Shown here piece after piece: positions 36,858-46,372 of a stretch of DNA of 64,000 nt. The first letter of the stretch is position 1. Each line of letters opens with the position of its first letter. The notes under the pieces are model-generated. The model was given only the letters and a program-made list of their open reading frames with translations, ran no database searches and had not been told where the DNA came from. This DNA comes from CAYSWV01 sp964434865 (GTDB lineage: Bacteria > Cyanobacteriota > Cyanobacteriia > Thermostichales > Thermostichaceae), in contig CAYSWV010000004.1 in NCBI GenBank assembly GCA_964434865.1, forward strand, positions 62,001 to 126,000. Reading direction: 5' to 3'. The position numbers and the translations under genes were made by a program.

Positions 36858-38114
36858 ATGAAGTTGAACAAAGCGATGGTATGGGCCCTGACGGCTCTAG
36901 TCATTGGAGCTTGTCGAGGGGCTTCTTTAGAATCTAACGCCGAACCACAGGAGGCTCAAGGTCCTCAAGCTACTCCTGTTCAAATAGCTGAAGTGGGCAC
37001 CACAACCATCCGCGATAGTTCTACCTTTATTGCCAATCTGGACTCGCGACAAGCAGCGACTATCCGACCCCAAGTGAGTGGCCAAGTGACTGATGTGTTG
37101 GTTCAACTGGGGGATACCGTGGCAGCGGGAACACCTTTGTTCACGATTGATGAATCCATTCAACAAGCAGCTTGGGCTAGTCAACTAGCAGCGGTCAATG
37201 TTGCAGAAGCTAACTTAGAAACAGCTAGGGCTAATCTAGAGGCGACTAAGGCTGATGTTGCTGCCCGAACGGCAGACTTAGACTTTGTTCGGTCCAAGAT
37301 CGAGCGAGAGCAGGAACTCCTTGAAGAAGGAGTCATTTTCGAAGAACAACTGGAAGAAACTACTCGAGACTTAGCCCAGTCAGAAGCCAGATTAGAAACT
37401 CTACAAGGTCAGATTAGAGCTCAAGAAGCTCTGATTGCCCAAGCGGAGCAAGCTCTAAGACAAGCTCAGGCCGAGGCTAAGCAAGAAGAAGTCCAGCTCC
37501 AGTACTATCAGGTCAATGCGCCTGTTGCAGGTACTGTTGGAGATGTTGTCACCAATGCTGGAGACTACGTTACACCTCAGAGCCTCCTGACCAGTATTGT
37601 TCAATCCAATCAGTTGGAGGTTGAGATCAGCATCCCCTTAGATCAGGCCCCTAAACTGCAAGTAGGGACTTCGATTGATCTGTTGGATGAACAGAACCAG
37701 GTAATTGAAACCAGTCAGATTTCGTTTATTTCTCCGGAAGCTGATCCCGGCACGCAGTCGGTGTTGGTCAAAGCCACCTTTTCAAATGCAGCGGGTCTGC
37801 GGACTTCTCAATTTATTCGCACCCGAGTGATCTGGAGTGAAGCTCCAAGCTTGGTGATCCCCTTTACTTCAGTCTCAAGAATTGCTGGACAAACATTTGT
37901 TTTTGTGGCTCAACCCACTGAAGATGCCTCTGGATTGGTGGCAACACAGCGACCTGTGCAGCTAGGTAAGTTACAAGATAATGACTATCAAGTTCTAGGT
38001 GGATTGTCTGAGGGCGAAACGATTGTCACTTCAGGCTTACAAAAGATCTTCGACCAAGCTCCTATTGTTGATGAAAGTTTACTTCAACCTCCTGCAGAAG
38101 CTTCTCCAGGCTAA
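36858..38114 (+). CDS. RND efflux membrane-fusion lipoprotein (HlyD/AcrA family)
   Basis: 418 residues. The lipobox ends at Cys19 (VIGAC), so it is a lipoprotein of the inner-membrane periplasmic face. The barrel-sandwich motif IRPQVSGQVTDVLVQLGDTVAAGTPLFTID is followed by a long coiled coil (about 110-215, rich in Ala, Glu and Gln), then YQVNAPVAGTVGDVVTNAGDYV closing the lipoyl domain, and beta-barrel and membrane-proximal parts. It is the partner of the RND pump 42 bases downstream. GAGG precedes the ATG. An outer-membrane channel is not in the window. Confidence 0.93.
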   Translation: MKLNKAMVWALTALVIGACRGASLESNAEPQEAQGPQATPVQIAEVGTTTIRDSSTFIANLDSRQAATIRPQVSGQVTDVLVQLGDTVAAGTPLFTIDESIQQAAWASQLAAVNVAEANLETARANLEATKADVAARTADLDFVRSKIEREQELLEEGVIFEEQLEETTRDLAQSEARLETLQGQIRAQEALIAQAEQALRQAQAEAKQEEVQLQYYQVNAPVAGTVGDVVTNAGDYVTPQSLLTSIVQSNQLEVEISIPLDQAPKLQVGTSIDLLDEQNQVIETSQISFISPEADPGTQSVLVKATFSNAAGLRTSQFIRTRVIWSEAPSLVIPFTSVSRIAGQTFVFVAQPTEDASGLVATQRPVQLGKLQDNDYQVLGGLSEGETIVTSGLQKIFDQAPIVDESLLQPPAEASPG

Positions 38115-38156
38115 GTTGAACTTGCACCTTGATCCTATCGATCCCCGAGATAAGTT

Positions 38157-41100
38157 ATGTTCGTCAATACGTTTATCCGTCGTCCTGTTCTGGCCACTGT
38201 GTGTTCGTTAATCATTGTGTTGTTGGGGATTGTCTCTGCTACAGCATTACCGATTGACTATTACCCAGAAGTGACCCCCCCTCAAGTGTTAGTTCGAGCC
38301 ACCTACACCGGTGCTAGTGCTGAAGTAGTAGAGTCAGCTGTCACGAATATTTTGGAACAGCGGATCAATGGTGTGGCAGGCATGAAGTACATTACTTCGG
38401 TTAGCTCTAGTGATGGTAGCAGCCAGATTACCACCACTTTTGATGCCTCCAGGGATCTTGATGAAGCCTCTATCGATGTCCAAAATCGGATTTCTCAAGT
38501 TGAAGCTCAATTGCCAGATAACGTGATCCGTAACGGGATCGTGGTGGAAAAGTCAGGTGGTAGCAACATCATTCAGTTCGTTAGTATCTCCACAGAATCA
38601 GGTGAATATGACACATCTTTTTTAAGTAATTATACTGATCTATTTATTCGAGATACCCTCAGACGTATTCCTGGGGTTAGCAATGTTCAGATCTTTGGGG
38701 AACGGCGCTATGCCATGCGAATTTGGCTAGATCCGAATAAGTTGGCTACCCGAGGCTTAACGTCTGAAGACGTCGTAGGAGCGATTCGCTCTCAAAATAT
38801 CCAAGTGGCGGCAGGACAAGTGGGGCGACCCCCGGCTAATCAGGAGCAGCTTTACCAACTCAACGTCTTGGCTGAAGGTCGTTTGGAAACCACTGAAGAG
38901 TTTAGTGACATTATTCTCAAGGCTGACCCCGATGGGGCCCTAGTGAAGTTAAAGGATGTTGCTCGGATTGAATTAGGGGCCGATAGTTACGACACCTCGT
39001 TTCAGTTTAATGACCGTGATGCTGTGGGTATTGGGATTACTGCTTTATCAGATGCCAACACACTGCAGATTGCTCAGCAGGTGCGGGAGCGGATGGCTGA
39101 ATTGGCGGTTAGTTTTCCACCTGGTATGGTCTACAGAATCCCCTACGACACCTCTAAATTTATTACTTCATCGGTCCGAGAGGTGATCCAGACCCTGATC
39201 CAAGCCATCTTTTTGGTGGTGGTGGTGATCTTTGTCTTTCTGCAGGATTGGCGGATTACCCTAATCCCCACGATTACGATCCCAGTTTCGCTGATGGGTG
39301 CCTTCATTTTTATGAGATTCTTTGGCTTTTCCATCAACACGTTGACGATGTTTGGGATCACATTGGCGACGGGTTTGGTGGTGGATGATGCCATCGTAGT
39401 GGTAGAAAATATTACCCGCTACATCCGAGAGGAAGGCTTACCCCCCTTTAAAGCAGCGGCTGTAGCTATGCAAGAAATTGTAGGGGCCGTTATTGCCACT
39501 ACGCTAGTTCTATTTGCCGTCTTTTTGCCGGTTGCTTTTTTCCCAGGTACCAGCGGTAAGATCTACCAACAGTTTGCCCTAACAATTGTCTTTGCAGTGG
39601 GCATTTCTACCTTTAATGCCTTGACGCTCGCTCCCGCTTTATCAGCCTTGATTATTCAACCTCAATTTAAAAGTAATTGGTTTTTAGGCAGTTTAGAGTG
39701 GGTCATTGCTTTATTAACCCGGATTTATCGAGTGCTGTTGGCTTTTATTGTCAAGCTTCGCTATTTGGTAGTTCTATTCTTTATCGGCTGCTTAGGGCTT
39801 ACTTATTTATTATTTCAATTAGTGCCCTCGTCGTTTGTGCCAGTTGAGGATCAAGGTTACTTTATTACCTTTATTCAGGGGCCACCCGGGGTCTCGCTCA
39901 ATTACACGCAGCAGGTGATCGAGAAAGCCACCTCTGTCTTACGGCAGAAACCTGAAATTGAAGATACCGTGGCGGTGGGGGGCTTTAGTTTTAATGGATT
40001 ATCACCCTCAAATGCCCTCATCTTCTCTACCTTAAAGCCCTGGGATGAGCGCCTCCAGTACGAACAGACAGCGTCAGGAATTGTAAATGGCTTATTTGGG
40101 CCCTTTCTGGGGGGCATCAGTGATGCTTTAGTGATCCCCATTGAACCCCCACCGATCCAAGGCTTAGGGACCGCAGGTGGCTTCCAGTTTCAGTTACAAG
40201 GTAAGGCCATTAATGACTTTGATACCTTGGAACAGGTGAGTAAGACGCTGTTCTTTGTGGGTAACCAACAGCCTGCAATGCAGATCAATCCACCTACGTT
40301 TTCAGCTGGGAGTCCTCAGCTTAATGTCCGAGTTGATCGAGAGAAAGCTGAGATATTAGGGGTGCCTCCTCTTAGCATTTTCAACACTCTACAGACTTTA
40401 CTCGGTTCAACCTTTGTCAATAATTTTGATACCTTTAATCGCAACTATCGCGTTTACGTACAAGCCGATCAAGCCTTTCGAGATACACCTGAGGATATTA
40501 ATCAGTTTTATGTTCGCTCCCAAACTACCCAGGATATTATTCCGCTGAGCAACTTAGTGGATGTGGATGCCATATCGGGTCCTTCAATCATCAATCACTA
40601 CAATTTGTTCCGCTCGGTAGAACTACAGGGATCTGCCTCCCCTGGTTTTAGCTCAGGACAAGCCATTAATGCCATGGAACAGGTGGCCACTCAAGTGTTA
40701 CCTCGGGATGGAATGGGCTATGAGTGGACTGGGATCTCTCTAGAAGAGATTGAATCATCAGGGCAAGCCGTCATTATTTTTGGTTTAGGGTTGGCCTTTG
40801 TGTTCTTGATCTTGGCTGCTCAGTATGAGAGTTACATTGATCCGTTCATCATCTTACTAGCAGTGCCGCTAGCTATTTTGGGGGCCTTATCAGGGCAGTA
40901 CTGGCGAGGCTTGCAAAATGACATCTTTTGTCAAGTGGGTCTAGTTATGCTAATTGGATTAGCTAGCAAAAACTCCATTCTTATTGTTGAATTTGCGAAT
41001 CAACTACGCAGCCAGGGGCTCACCATTGTTAAAGCGGCTGTGGATGCTTCAGTGATCCGGTTCCGAGCCATTTTAATGACAGCATTCAGTTTTATCTTGG

Positions 41101-41522
41101 GGGTTTTACCACTAGCCTTAGCGACAGGAGCTGGCTCTGCTAGCCGCCAATCTTTGGGTACAGCGGTAGTGGGTGGCATGTTAGTGGCCACATTGTTGAG
41201 CTTATTTATTGTTCCAGTTCTCTACATTGTGATCAAGTCAGTACAAGACTGGATTGTTCCCCACCGGCAGTCCATGGAAGGCGAGGCATCATCACTGGAA
41301 GAACTTCCTCTACCGCTAGCCACTCAAGATCAAACGCCATCAAGTGAGCTCAAGGGTGATCTAAATGGACACTCAAGTGAGCTAACCAGTACTCCGACCA
41401 GTACTCCAAATGGACAGTTAACCCAGGATGCCTCCAATGGCCATGCCCCTAACACGCAAACGGCCACCGATGAGATCCCTACCGATGAGCAGGCCGAATC
41501 TCAGTCTATTGGCAAAGGATGA
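38157..41522 (+). CDS. RND multidrug efflux transporter (HAE1 family)
   Basis: 1121 residues. NTFIRRPVLATVCSLIIVLLG starts the first membrane helix. The proton-relay Asp pair is in TGLVVDDAIVVVENI (near 409). IRRIPGVSNVQIFG-like and other porter-domain segments follow twice, as expected for the duplicated 12-helix trimeric pump. GLASKNSILIVEFANQLR is the second-half signature. It uses proton motive force to export drugs or lipids from the periplasm. A hydrophilic Ser/Thr/Asn/Gln-rich tail of about 75 residues follows the last helix and is unusual for the family. Its 3' end overlaps the convergent kinase gene by 22 bases. Confidence 0.95.
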   Translation: MFVNTFIRRPVLATVCSLIIVLLGIVSATALPIDYYPEVTPPQVLVRATYTGASAEVVESAVTNILEQRINGVAGMKYITSVSSSDGSSQITTTFDASRDLDEASIDVQNRISQVEAQLPDNVIRNGIVVEKSGGSNIIQFVSISTESGEYDTSFLSNYTDLFIRDTLRRIPGVSNVQIFGERRYAMRIWLDPNKLATRGLTSEDVVGAIRSQNIQVAAGQVGRPPANQEQLYQLNVLAEGRLETTEEFSDIILKADPDGALVKLKDVARIELGADSYDTSFQFNDRDAVGIGITALSDANTLQIAQQVRERMAELAVSFPPGMVYRIPYDTSKFITSSVREVIQTLIQAIFLVVVVIFVFLQDWRITLIPTITIPVSLMGAFIFMRFFGFSINTLTMFGITLATGLVVDDAIVVVENITRYIREEGLPPFKAAAVAMQEIVGAVIATTLVLFAVFLPVAFFPGTSGKIYQQFALTIVFAVGISTFNALTLAPALSALIIQPQFKSNWFLGSLEWVIALLTRIYRVLLAFIVKLRYLVVLFFIGCLGLTYLLFQLVPSSFVPVEDQGYFITFIQGPPGVSLNYTQQVIEKATSVLRQKPEIEDTVAVGGFSFNGLSPSNALIFSTLKPWDERLQYEQTASGIVNGLFGPFLGGISDALVIPIEPPPIQGLGTAGGFQFQLQGKAINDFDTLEQVSKTLFFVGNQQPAMQINPPTFSAGSPQLNVRVDREKAEILGVPPLSIFNTLQTLLGSTFVNNFDTFNRNYRVYVQADQAFRDTPEDINQFYVRSQTTQDIIPLSNLVDVDAISGPSIINHYNLFRSVELQGSASPGFSSGQAINAMEQVATQVLPRDGMGYEWTGISLEEIESSGQAVIIFGLGLAFVFLILAAQYESYIDPFIILLAVPLAILGALSGQYWRGLQNDIFCQVGLVMLIGLASKNSILIVEFANQLRSQGLTIVKAAVDASVIRFRAILMTAFSFILGVLPLALATGAGSASRQSLGTAVVGGMLVATLLSLFIVPVLYIVIKSVQDWIVPHRQSMEGEASSLEELPLPLATQDQTPSSELKGDLNGHSSELTSTPTSTPNGQLTQDASNGHAPNTQTATDEIPTDEQAESQSIGKG

Positions 41523-43138
41523 TTTGGAATCCAGAGGGTAAAGGTAACCCATCCAGCCTCACTAGTCACAGTGATCTGGCCTTGCAATTCAGTGATAAGT
41601 TGTTGAACTAAGGCTAATCCCAAACCATTGCCACCCTGTTTCCATCGATCAGATTGGGGAACCCGATAAAATTTCTCAAAGACCTTGGGGAGTTCAGTAG
41701 CAGGAATCGATCCAGTATTTGTCACCGATACTCGGATCGTGTCTGTGTGCTCCCAAGCTGTTTTAATCCTGATCGTACCCTGGGGAGCTGTGTATTTAAC
41801 GGCATTATGAAGGAGTTCGTTGAGCACTCGCCCTAAACACATAATATCGGTATTTAAAATCCCTATTCCAGACGGAATATCGCTGATCAGTTCCACCTGT
41901 TTGCCTTGGCAAGCCGGTTCGATGGTCTGAATCACCTTTTGTAACCATGGGTATAGATCAACTGGGGTAATGGCAAGCGAAAACTGATGAGTTAATTGTT
42001 GAATGTCTAACAAATGATTCACCAGCTCAATTTGACGTTCACATTCATGTAGAGCTAGTGTGTGGTACTCCTGCTTCTTTTCATCACTTGGAGCCACAGC
42101 CATTAGTCTCAGAGCCATTCGGATATTTGATAGAGGGGTTCGTAATTCGTGGGATAAGGTACTAATAAAGTCGTTTTGGAGTTGATGGTGTTGTTCAAGT
42201 TGCTGAACCTGAGTCATCACTAAGTGGTAGAGTCGGCTATGCGTGAGACGGAGGGCACATTGTGAGCTAACCCATTGCACCAAAGCCAGGCTTGAGTCAG
42301 TGAAATAGTGTTGACCTAGACTGCAAAGCCGAATTTCACCCACCACAGCCTGATCCACGATTAAAGGACAAATTAATTCGGTCTGTGATCTAGATGCTAA
42401 AGGACAATAGTGGATGATGTGCCCTTGCTGGAGCTGATCGACAATCACTTGATCTCTGTCATACATGTCGACTCGATCAGGCATCGGCTGAAGGCAGGAA
42501 TGCTCATAAAGACAACAGTGAGGCTGACTATTCAACCCATCAGTCAGTATGCCCCAACATTGATCAACCTGTAAGTGATGGCCTAGGGCCTGAACTGTAG
42601 AGTTTAAAATTTCCTGATCATTTAAGGTTGTGCTGATCTGTTCTAAAATCGATTGAGCCAAGGTATGGTAAGAACGCTGTGAAGTAACCTGATAACAATG
42701 GCTGATGTCGGTTAATGTGCATATCACCTGTTTAATTCTGCCATCTGGATCTCGTTGGGGTGAAGCGTTAACTAGTAACCACACTGAATCCTGAGAGGCA
42801 GGCCGGTCAACCTTCATCACAACATTGTTAATAGAATTAGCGATAACATAGGGAAGCGGAAACGTATCAGCTGGCAACGGCTCCCCTTCAGGAAAACTAA
42901 CTCCCCAATTCGGCTCACAAGCAGCTTGCCCCTGCAATTGATCTTGAGTGAGGCCTAGGAGCTCTAAAGCTTTAGGATTACTGAACCAAATTTCAGCCTG
43001 AGGACCTTGGAGTACAACTCCAGTAGACAAATCCTGGAGCAGATGATAGAACTGGCCTTCACTAGTCTGGCGAGACAGCGGTTTAAAGTCTGCCAATAGG
43101 AGTGAACGCTTATCCTGATCGATTCGATCGTAAGTCAT
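41501..43138 (-). CDS. PAS-GAF sensor histidine kinase
   Basis: 545 residues, no membrane segment. A PAS-like domain (about 25-148), a GAF domain with His/Cys-rich loops such as SQPHCCLYEHSCLQP (about 165-310), then HisKA with the phospho-accepting His near 329 (SHELRTPLSNIRMAL), and HATPase with NELLHNAVKYT and GNGLGLALVQQL. The Cys-rich GAF could be a bilin-binding pocket, but the conserved chromophore Cys cannot be assigned by eye. No response regulator is adjacent. It could sense an intracellular signal; a link to the convergent RND pump is only positional. Confidence 0.9.
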   Translation of the reverse strand: MTYDRIDQDKRSLLLADFKPLSRQTSEGQFYHLLQDLSTGVVLQGPQAEIWFSNPKALELLGLTQDQLQGQAACEPNWGVSFPEGEPLPADTFPLPYVIANSINNVVMKVDRPASQDSVWLLVNASPQRDPDGRIKQVICTLTDISHCYQVTSQRSYHTLAQSILEQISTTLNDQEILNSTVQALGHHLQVDQCWGILTDGLNSQPHCCLYEHSCLQPMPDRVDMYDRDQVIVDQLQQGHIIHYCPLASRSQTELICPLIVDQAVVGEIRLCSLGQHYFTDSSLALVQWVSSQCALRLTHSRLYHLVMTQVQQLEQHHQLQNDFISTLSHELRTPLSNIRMALRLMAVAPSDEKKQEYHTLALHECERQIELVNHLLDIQQLTHQFSLAITPVDLYPWLQKVIQTIEPACQGKQVELISDIPSGIGILNTDIMCLGRVLNELLHNAVKYTAPQGTIRIKTAWEHTDTIRVSVTNTGSIPATELPKVFEKFYRVPQSDRWKQGGNGLGLALVQQLITELQGQITVTSEAGWVTFTLWIPNHPLPID

Positions 43139-43262
43139 CAGAACGGCCCTATTCCAGTAGAGATTCCTAAGTTTCGATAGTCCAACTGTTATCTGGGTGG
43201 GGCAATAATCTTATTTGACTAGTTTTGTGTTTGGCTCTTCTTGTTTCTCAAGTGTCTAACAC

Positions 43263-43304
43263 TATTTGTCTAGTACTTTAAGGTTATTTGTCTAGTACTT
43301 TAAG
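43263..43304. repeat. perfect 20-base direct repeat
   Basis: The 20-mer at 43263-43282 recurs exactly at 43285-43304, two bases apart. It lies in the gap between the kinase start (43138) and the FAD oxidoreductase stop (43361), so it could be upstream control DNA of the kinase or a slippage duplication. Confidence 0.85.
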
Positions 43305-43360
43305 ACTACTTTTCGATCTCAGACCCAAGATCATCAGAGGTTAGCAACATGAGCATACTA

Positions 43361-44482
43361 TCACTCTTTTTTGAGAGTGGGTTGAGATTTCAACTGGAAT
43401 GCCTCCAATGAACACAGATGGGTCTGGCCTTGGAGAATCAGATCAGCGGTGATCTGAGCCGTAATGGGTGATAATAAGACGCCATTGCGATAATGGCCTG
43501 TAGCTAGTACAACATTCCGGTGTAACGGAGAGAATCCTAGAATAGGTGCCCGTTGGCCGGAGGGTCGAGGTCGTTGGCCTGACCAGTGAGATCGTAATTC
43601 AGCTTGAGCTAACTCAGGACAAAGCGTCAAAGCCTGGTTAACCAGATGTTGGAATCCACTGAGAGTGGGTGAGCTAACCTGAGCTTCAAATTCAACTGTT
43701 GCCCCAATCCACAGCGATCCATCAGCTAATGGCACAAGATGGCTATCACCTTGAGTAATGACTGGCTTCAAAAGAGTCGTGGGTGAGTAAACCTGAACAG
43801 CTTGCCCTTTAACAGGTTGAACAGGGATTTGAAGATTAAACAGTGATCCTAATCCAGCACTCCCTAAGCCAGCTGCAATCACCACAACCCCTGCAGATAT
43901 AGTCAGATGGCTAGTATAGACAGCATTAATGCGATCAGCCTGAATTTTGATTCCTGTCACGGGTTGATGAAATTGAAACTGAGCTCCATAACTACGGGCA
44001 GCTTCAATTAAGGCATGGGTTAAAAGGCGCGGATCAATTTGGCGATCTTGAGGCGAATAGATCCCACCTGCTGCACAATGGAGCCCTGGCTGTAATGTGT
44101 TGACTTCATCTATCGTTAAGTAATGAAGATGATAACCGGCTTGTTGACGATGAGACACGACAGCTGACCATTTTGAAGCTTCATCAGGTTGGAGCAGTCT
44201 TAAAATGCCATGACGATTAACCGGTAAACATCGACCCAGACGATCTTCAAGACGTGGGATCCAACTCTGAAAGTGCTGAAGACTTTGCAATCGTAAATTG
44301 ACCCCTTCCCCATCTAACTGTTGGCTGATCACAGCCATGAGTACACCTAATGATGCTCCGGTGGCTCCTTGACCTGGATCTTGAGCATCAACGACCAGAA
44401 CCGATAACTCAAGTTGGGCAAGCTCATAAGCAATGGCAGCTCCCACAACACCACAGCCGATAACTACAACATCACATTTCAT
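43361..44482 (-). CDS. FAD-dependent amino-acid oxidase (DAO family, glycine-oxidase-like)
   Basis: 373 residues. The N-terminal CDVVVIGCGVVGAAIAYELAQL is the GxGxxG ADP-binding motif of FAD-linked oxidases. The DAO family signatures are GASLGVLMAV, GGIYSPQDRQIDPRLLTHALIEAA and the C-terminal SGQRPRPSGQRAPILGFSP with GHYRNGVLLSPITAQ. Length and order fit ThiO glycine oxidase or related D-amino-acid dehydrogenases. In many cyanobacteria ThiO is fused to ThiG; no fusion and no thiamine gene are seen here. The substrate is unproven. Confidence 0.85.
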   Translation of the reverse strand: MKCDVVVIGCGVVGAAIAYELAQLELSVLVVDAQDPGQGATGASLGVLMAVISQQLDGEGVNLRLQSLQHFQSWIPRLEDRLGRCLPVNRHGILRLLQPDEASKWSAVVSHRQQAGYHLHYLTIDEVNTLQPGLHCAAGGIYSPQDRQIDPRLLTHALIEAARSYGAQFQFHQPVTGIKIQADRINAVYTSHLTISAGVVVIAAGLGSAGLGSLFNLQIPVQPVKGQAVQVYSPTTLLKPVITQGDSHLVPLADGSLWIGATVEFEAQVSSPTLSGFQHLVNQALTLCPELAQAELRSHWSGQRPRPSGQRAPILGFSPLHRNVVLATGHYRNGVLLSPITAQITADLILQGQTHLCSLEAFQLKSQPTLKKE

Positions 44483-44864
44483 GGACTATAACTGAAAAAC
44501 ATCTGGCCTGATAGATGATATCTATGACCCTCATCTGAAAAATCATCTTGCTGGATTCTAACATTTCCATGATGATGATAATTGTAAACATCGAAATCAG
44601 CTTAAAATCATCACGGCTTAATGGAGGTCTTATGGTTTACTTATGGCTTATTATCTTTGGCTGAATGAGGCTGGCGTAGTGATTTAAGACTTTTCAAGCT
44701 GATTGAGATATGGCTATCAAGATTATTTTAACAAGAGGGTTAGTTCAGCACAGGCTCGGCCAGATCTAAGTTCAAGTCCAGGGTCTACCCAGTGAAGATT
44801 AAGGTTTGCTTGCCACAATCAGCGCATCTATCTGTTGTGATCTACTTAGCTTTGGAGACCACTT
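44483..44864. other. non-coding stretch between divergent genes
   Basis: About 380 bases between the minus-strand oxidase and the plus-strand AAA gene. It is AT-rich near 44560-44600 (GATGATGATAATTGTAAACATC). No tRNA, hairpin with T run or supported small gene is seen. It presumably carries both promoters; no convincing -35/-10 pair stands out. Confidence 0.6.
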
Positions 44865-46265
44865 ATGCAAGTTAATGAGGCTCTTGAAGTCTTGGATCAG
44901 ATCTTGGGGGCTAGTTTACGAGATCTGCATAGTCAAATTTTTCTACAGGTTTGGCAGGGTAAAACCTATGCTGAGATTGCTGACGAGCTAGGTTACGAAC
45001 ACGGCTACATTCGAGATTTGGGATGTGAACTCTGGCAGCAGTTATCTAGGGTTATACAGAAGAAAGTTACTAAATGTAATGTCAGAACCATGTTGCGTCA
45101 GTATGCTCAAGCTCAGGCCCCAGCTGAACACTATCCACCTTTAAAACTGTCTTGGCTCCCTCAGGTTAATCTGAACTCACTAGAACCCTTCTCCACTAAC
45201 ACGCTTAAGTTTCCCAGTGGTCCTGTTGGCTTAGATAGTGCCTTTTATATTGAACGGCCCCCCCTTGAAGTGGAAGCTAAAGCCGAGATCCAAAAACCTG
45301 GTAGTTTACTCCGAATAGAAGCCCCTCAACAAATGGGCAAAACATCACTGGCTCAGCGGATCCTAGCTTATGCAAGAGACTTAGGTTTTTACACAGTTAC
45401 TCTAAATTTTCAAAAAGCTGATCAGTCCTGCTTTGGCAACTTAGACTTATTCTTGCGCTGGTTTTGTAGCTGCATTAGTCATACCTTAGGTCAACAACCT
45501 CAGCTAGACCTCTACTGGAACTATACTTTGGGCAGTAAAGTGAGTTCTACCGATTATCTACAACAGCATATCTTAGAAGCTATCGATCGGCCTTTAGTGT
45601 TGGTCTTAGACGATCTGAATCAACTTTTCCACTATCCAGACCTCTGTCAAGATGTATTACCTCTCTTCAGAGCCTGGCATGAAGATGCAAGCGACTGTGA
45701 AGTATGGCAAAAGCTGCGCTTGATACTGGTGCACGATACCAAAGCTTACAGCCCTCTCACAGATACCCGATCACCGTTTAATGTGGGCCGACATTTACAA
45801 TTACAACCCTTTAGCCCAGAACAAGTTCAAGATCTAGGGCAGCGGTATCACTTAGAAGACATCTCCGAGGTCTATCAGCTTGTTGGTGGACAACCCGCTC
45901 TAGTTCAAATTGCTTTTTATCACTTGGCTACAGCAAACATGGGTTTACAGTCACTGTTACAAAACGCTTCAACCTTATCTGGTATCTATAGTGGTCACTT
46001 ACGCTCGATCCTAGCTTTACTGGAGGAGGATCCTAACTTGGTGTATGCTCTAACAGTTCTCTTATACTCTTCAGAATCGCTGGGGCTAGATGCTTTAATC
46101 CTCTACCGATTGGAGAGTCTAGGTTTGATCACACTTGAAGGATATCGAGTCAAAATTAGTTGTAATCTCTATCGACAATTCTTAAAGTCGCAACTAGAGA
46201 AAACTACTCAGATTGTGGGAACCGATCAACCCTACTCCACGCTAGAAATGAAACGAGTAGCCTAA
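44865..46265 (+). CDS. vMAP-type HTH plus AAA-like (AAA_35) ATPase
   Basis: 466 residues. An N-terminal helix-turn-helix resembling the vWA-MoxR-associated N-terminal domain (about 1-80; GKTYAEIADELGYEHGYIRDLG) precedes an AAA-like domain (about 115-430). The Walker A is APQQMGKTSLAQR (near 152) with the usual first Gly replaced by Ala; Walker B is LVLVLDDLNQLF (near 245). These STAND-like proteins, common in cyanobacteria, are thought to sense a signal and recruit an effector, but no C-terminal effector domain is present here. Good site TTGGAG before ATG. It may act as a regulator; no partner gene is beside it. Confidence 0.85.
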   Translation: MQVNEALEVLDQILGASLRDLHSQIFLQVWQGKTYAEIADELGYEHGYIRDLGCELWQQLSRVIQKKVTKCNVRTMLRQYAQAQAPAEHYPPLKLSWLPQVNLNSLEPFSTNTLKFPSGPVGLDSAFYIERPPLEVEAKAEIQKPGSLLRIEAPQQMGKTSLAQRILAYARDLGFYTVTLNFQKADQSCFGNLDLFLRWFCSCISHTLGQQPQLDLYWNYTLGSKVSSTDYLQQHILEAIDRPLVLVLDDLNQLFHYPDLCQDVLPLFRAWHEDASDCEVWQKLRLILVHDTKAYSPLTDTRSPFNVGRHLQLQPFSPEQVQDLGQRYHLEDISEVYQLVGGQPALVQIAFYHLATANMGLQSLLQNASTLSGIYSGHLRSILALLEEDPNLVYALTVLLYSSESLGLDALILYRLESLGLITLEGYRVKISCNLYRQFLKSQLEKTTQIVGTDQPYSTLEMKRVA

Positions 46266-46372
46266 ACAAACTCAGACTTTAATCATAATTGACTTAATCT
46301 AAATAAATACAATCCAAATATGGCTTATAGCCTAAAATCTGATTTATAAAGCCCGTAAATCTTCTGATATCA

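Noticed and set aside
41501..43138. phytochrome call for the GAF-containing kinase
   Set aside because: No PHY domain and no assignable bilin-binding cysteine; the plain PAS-GAF kinase call is safer.
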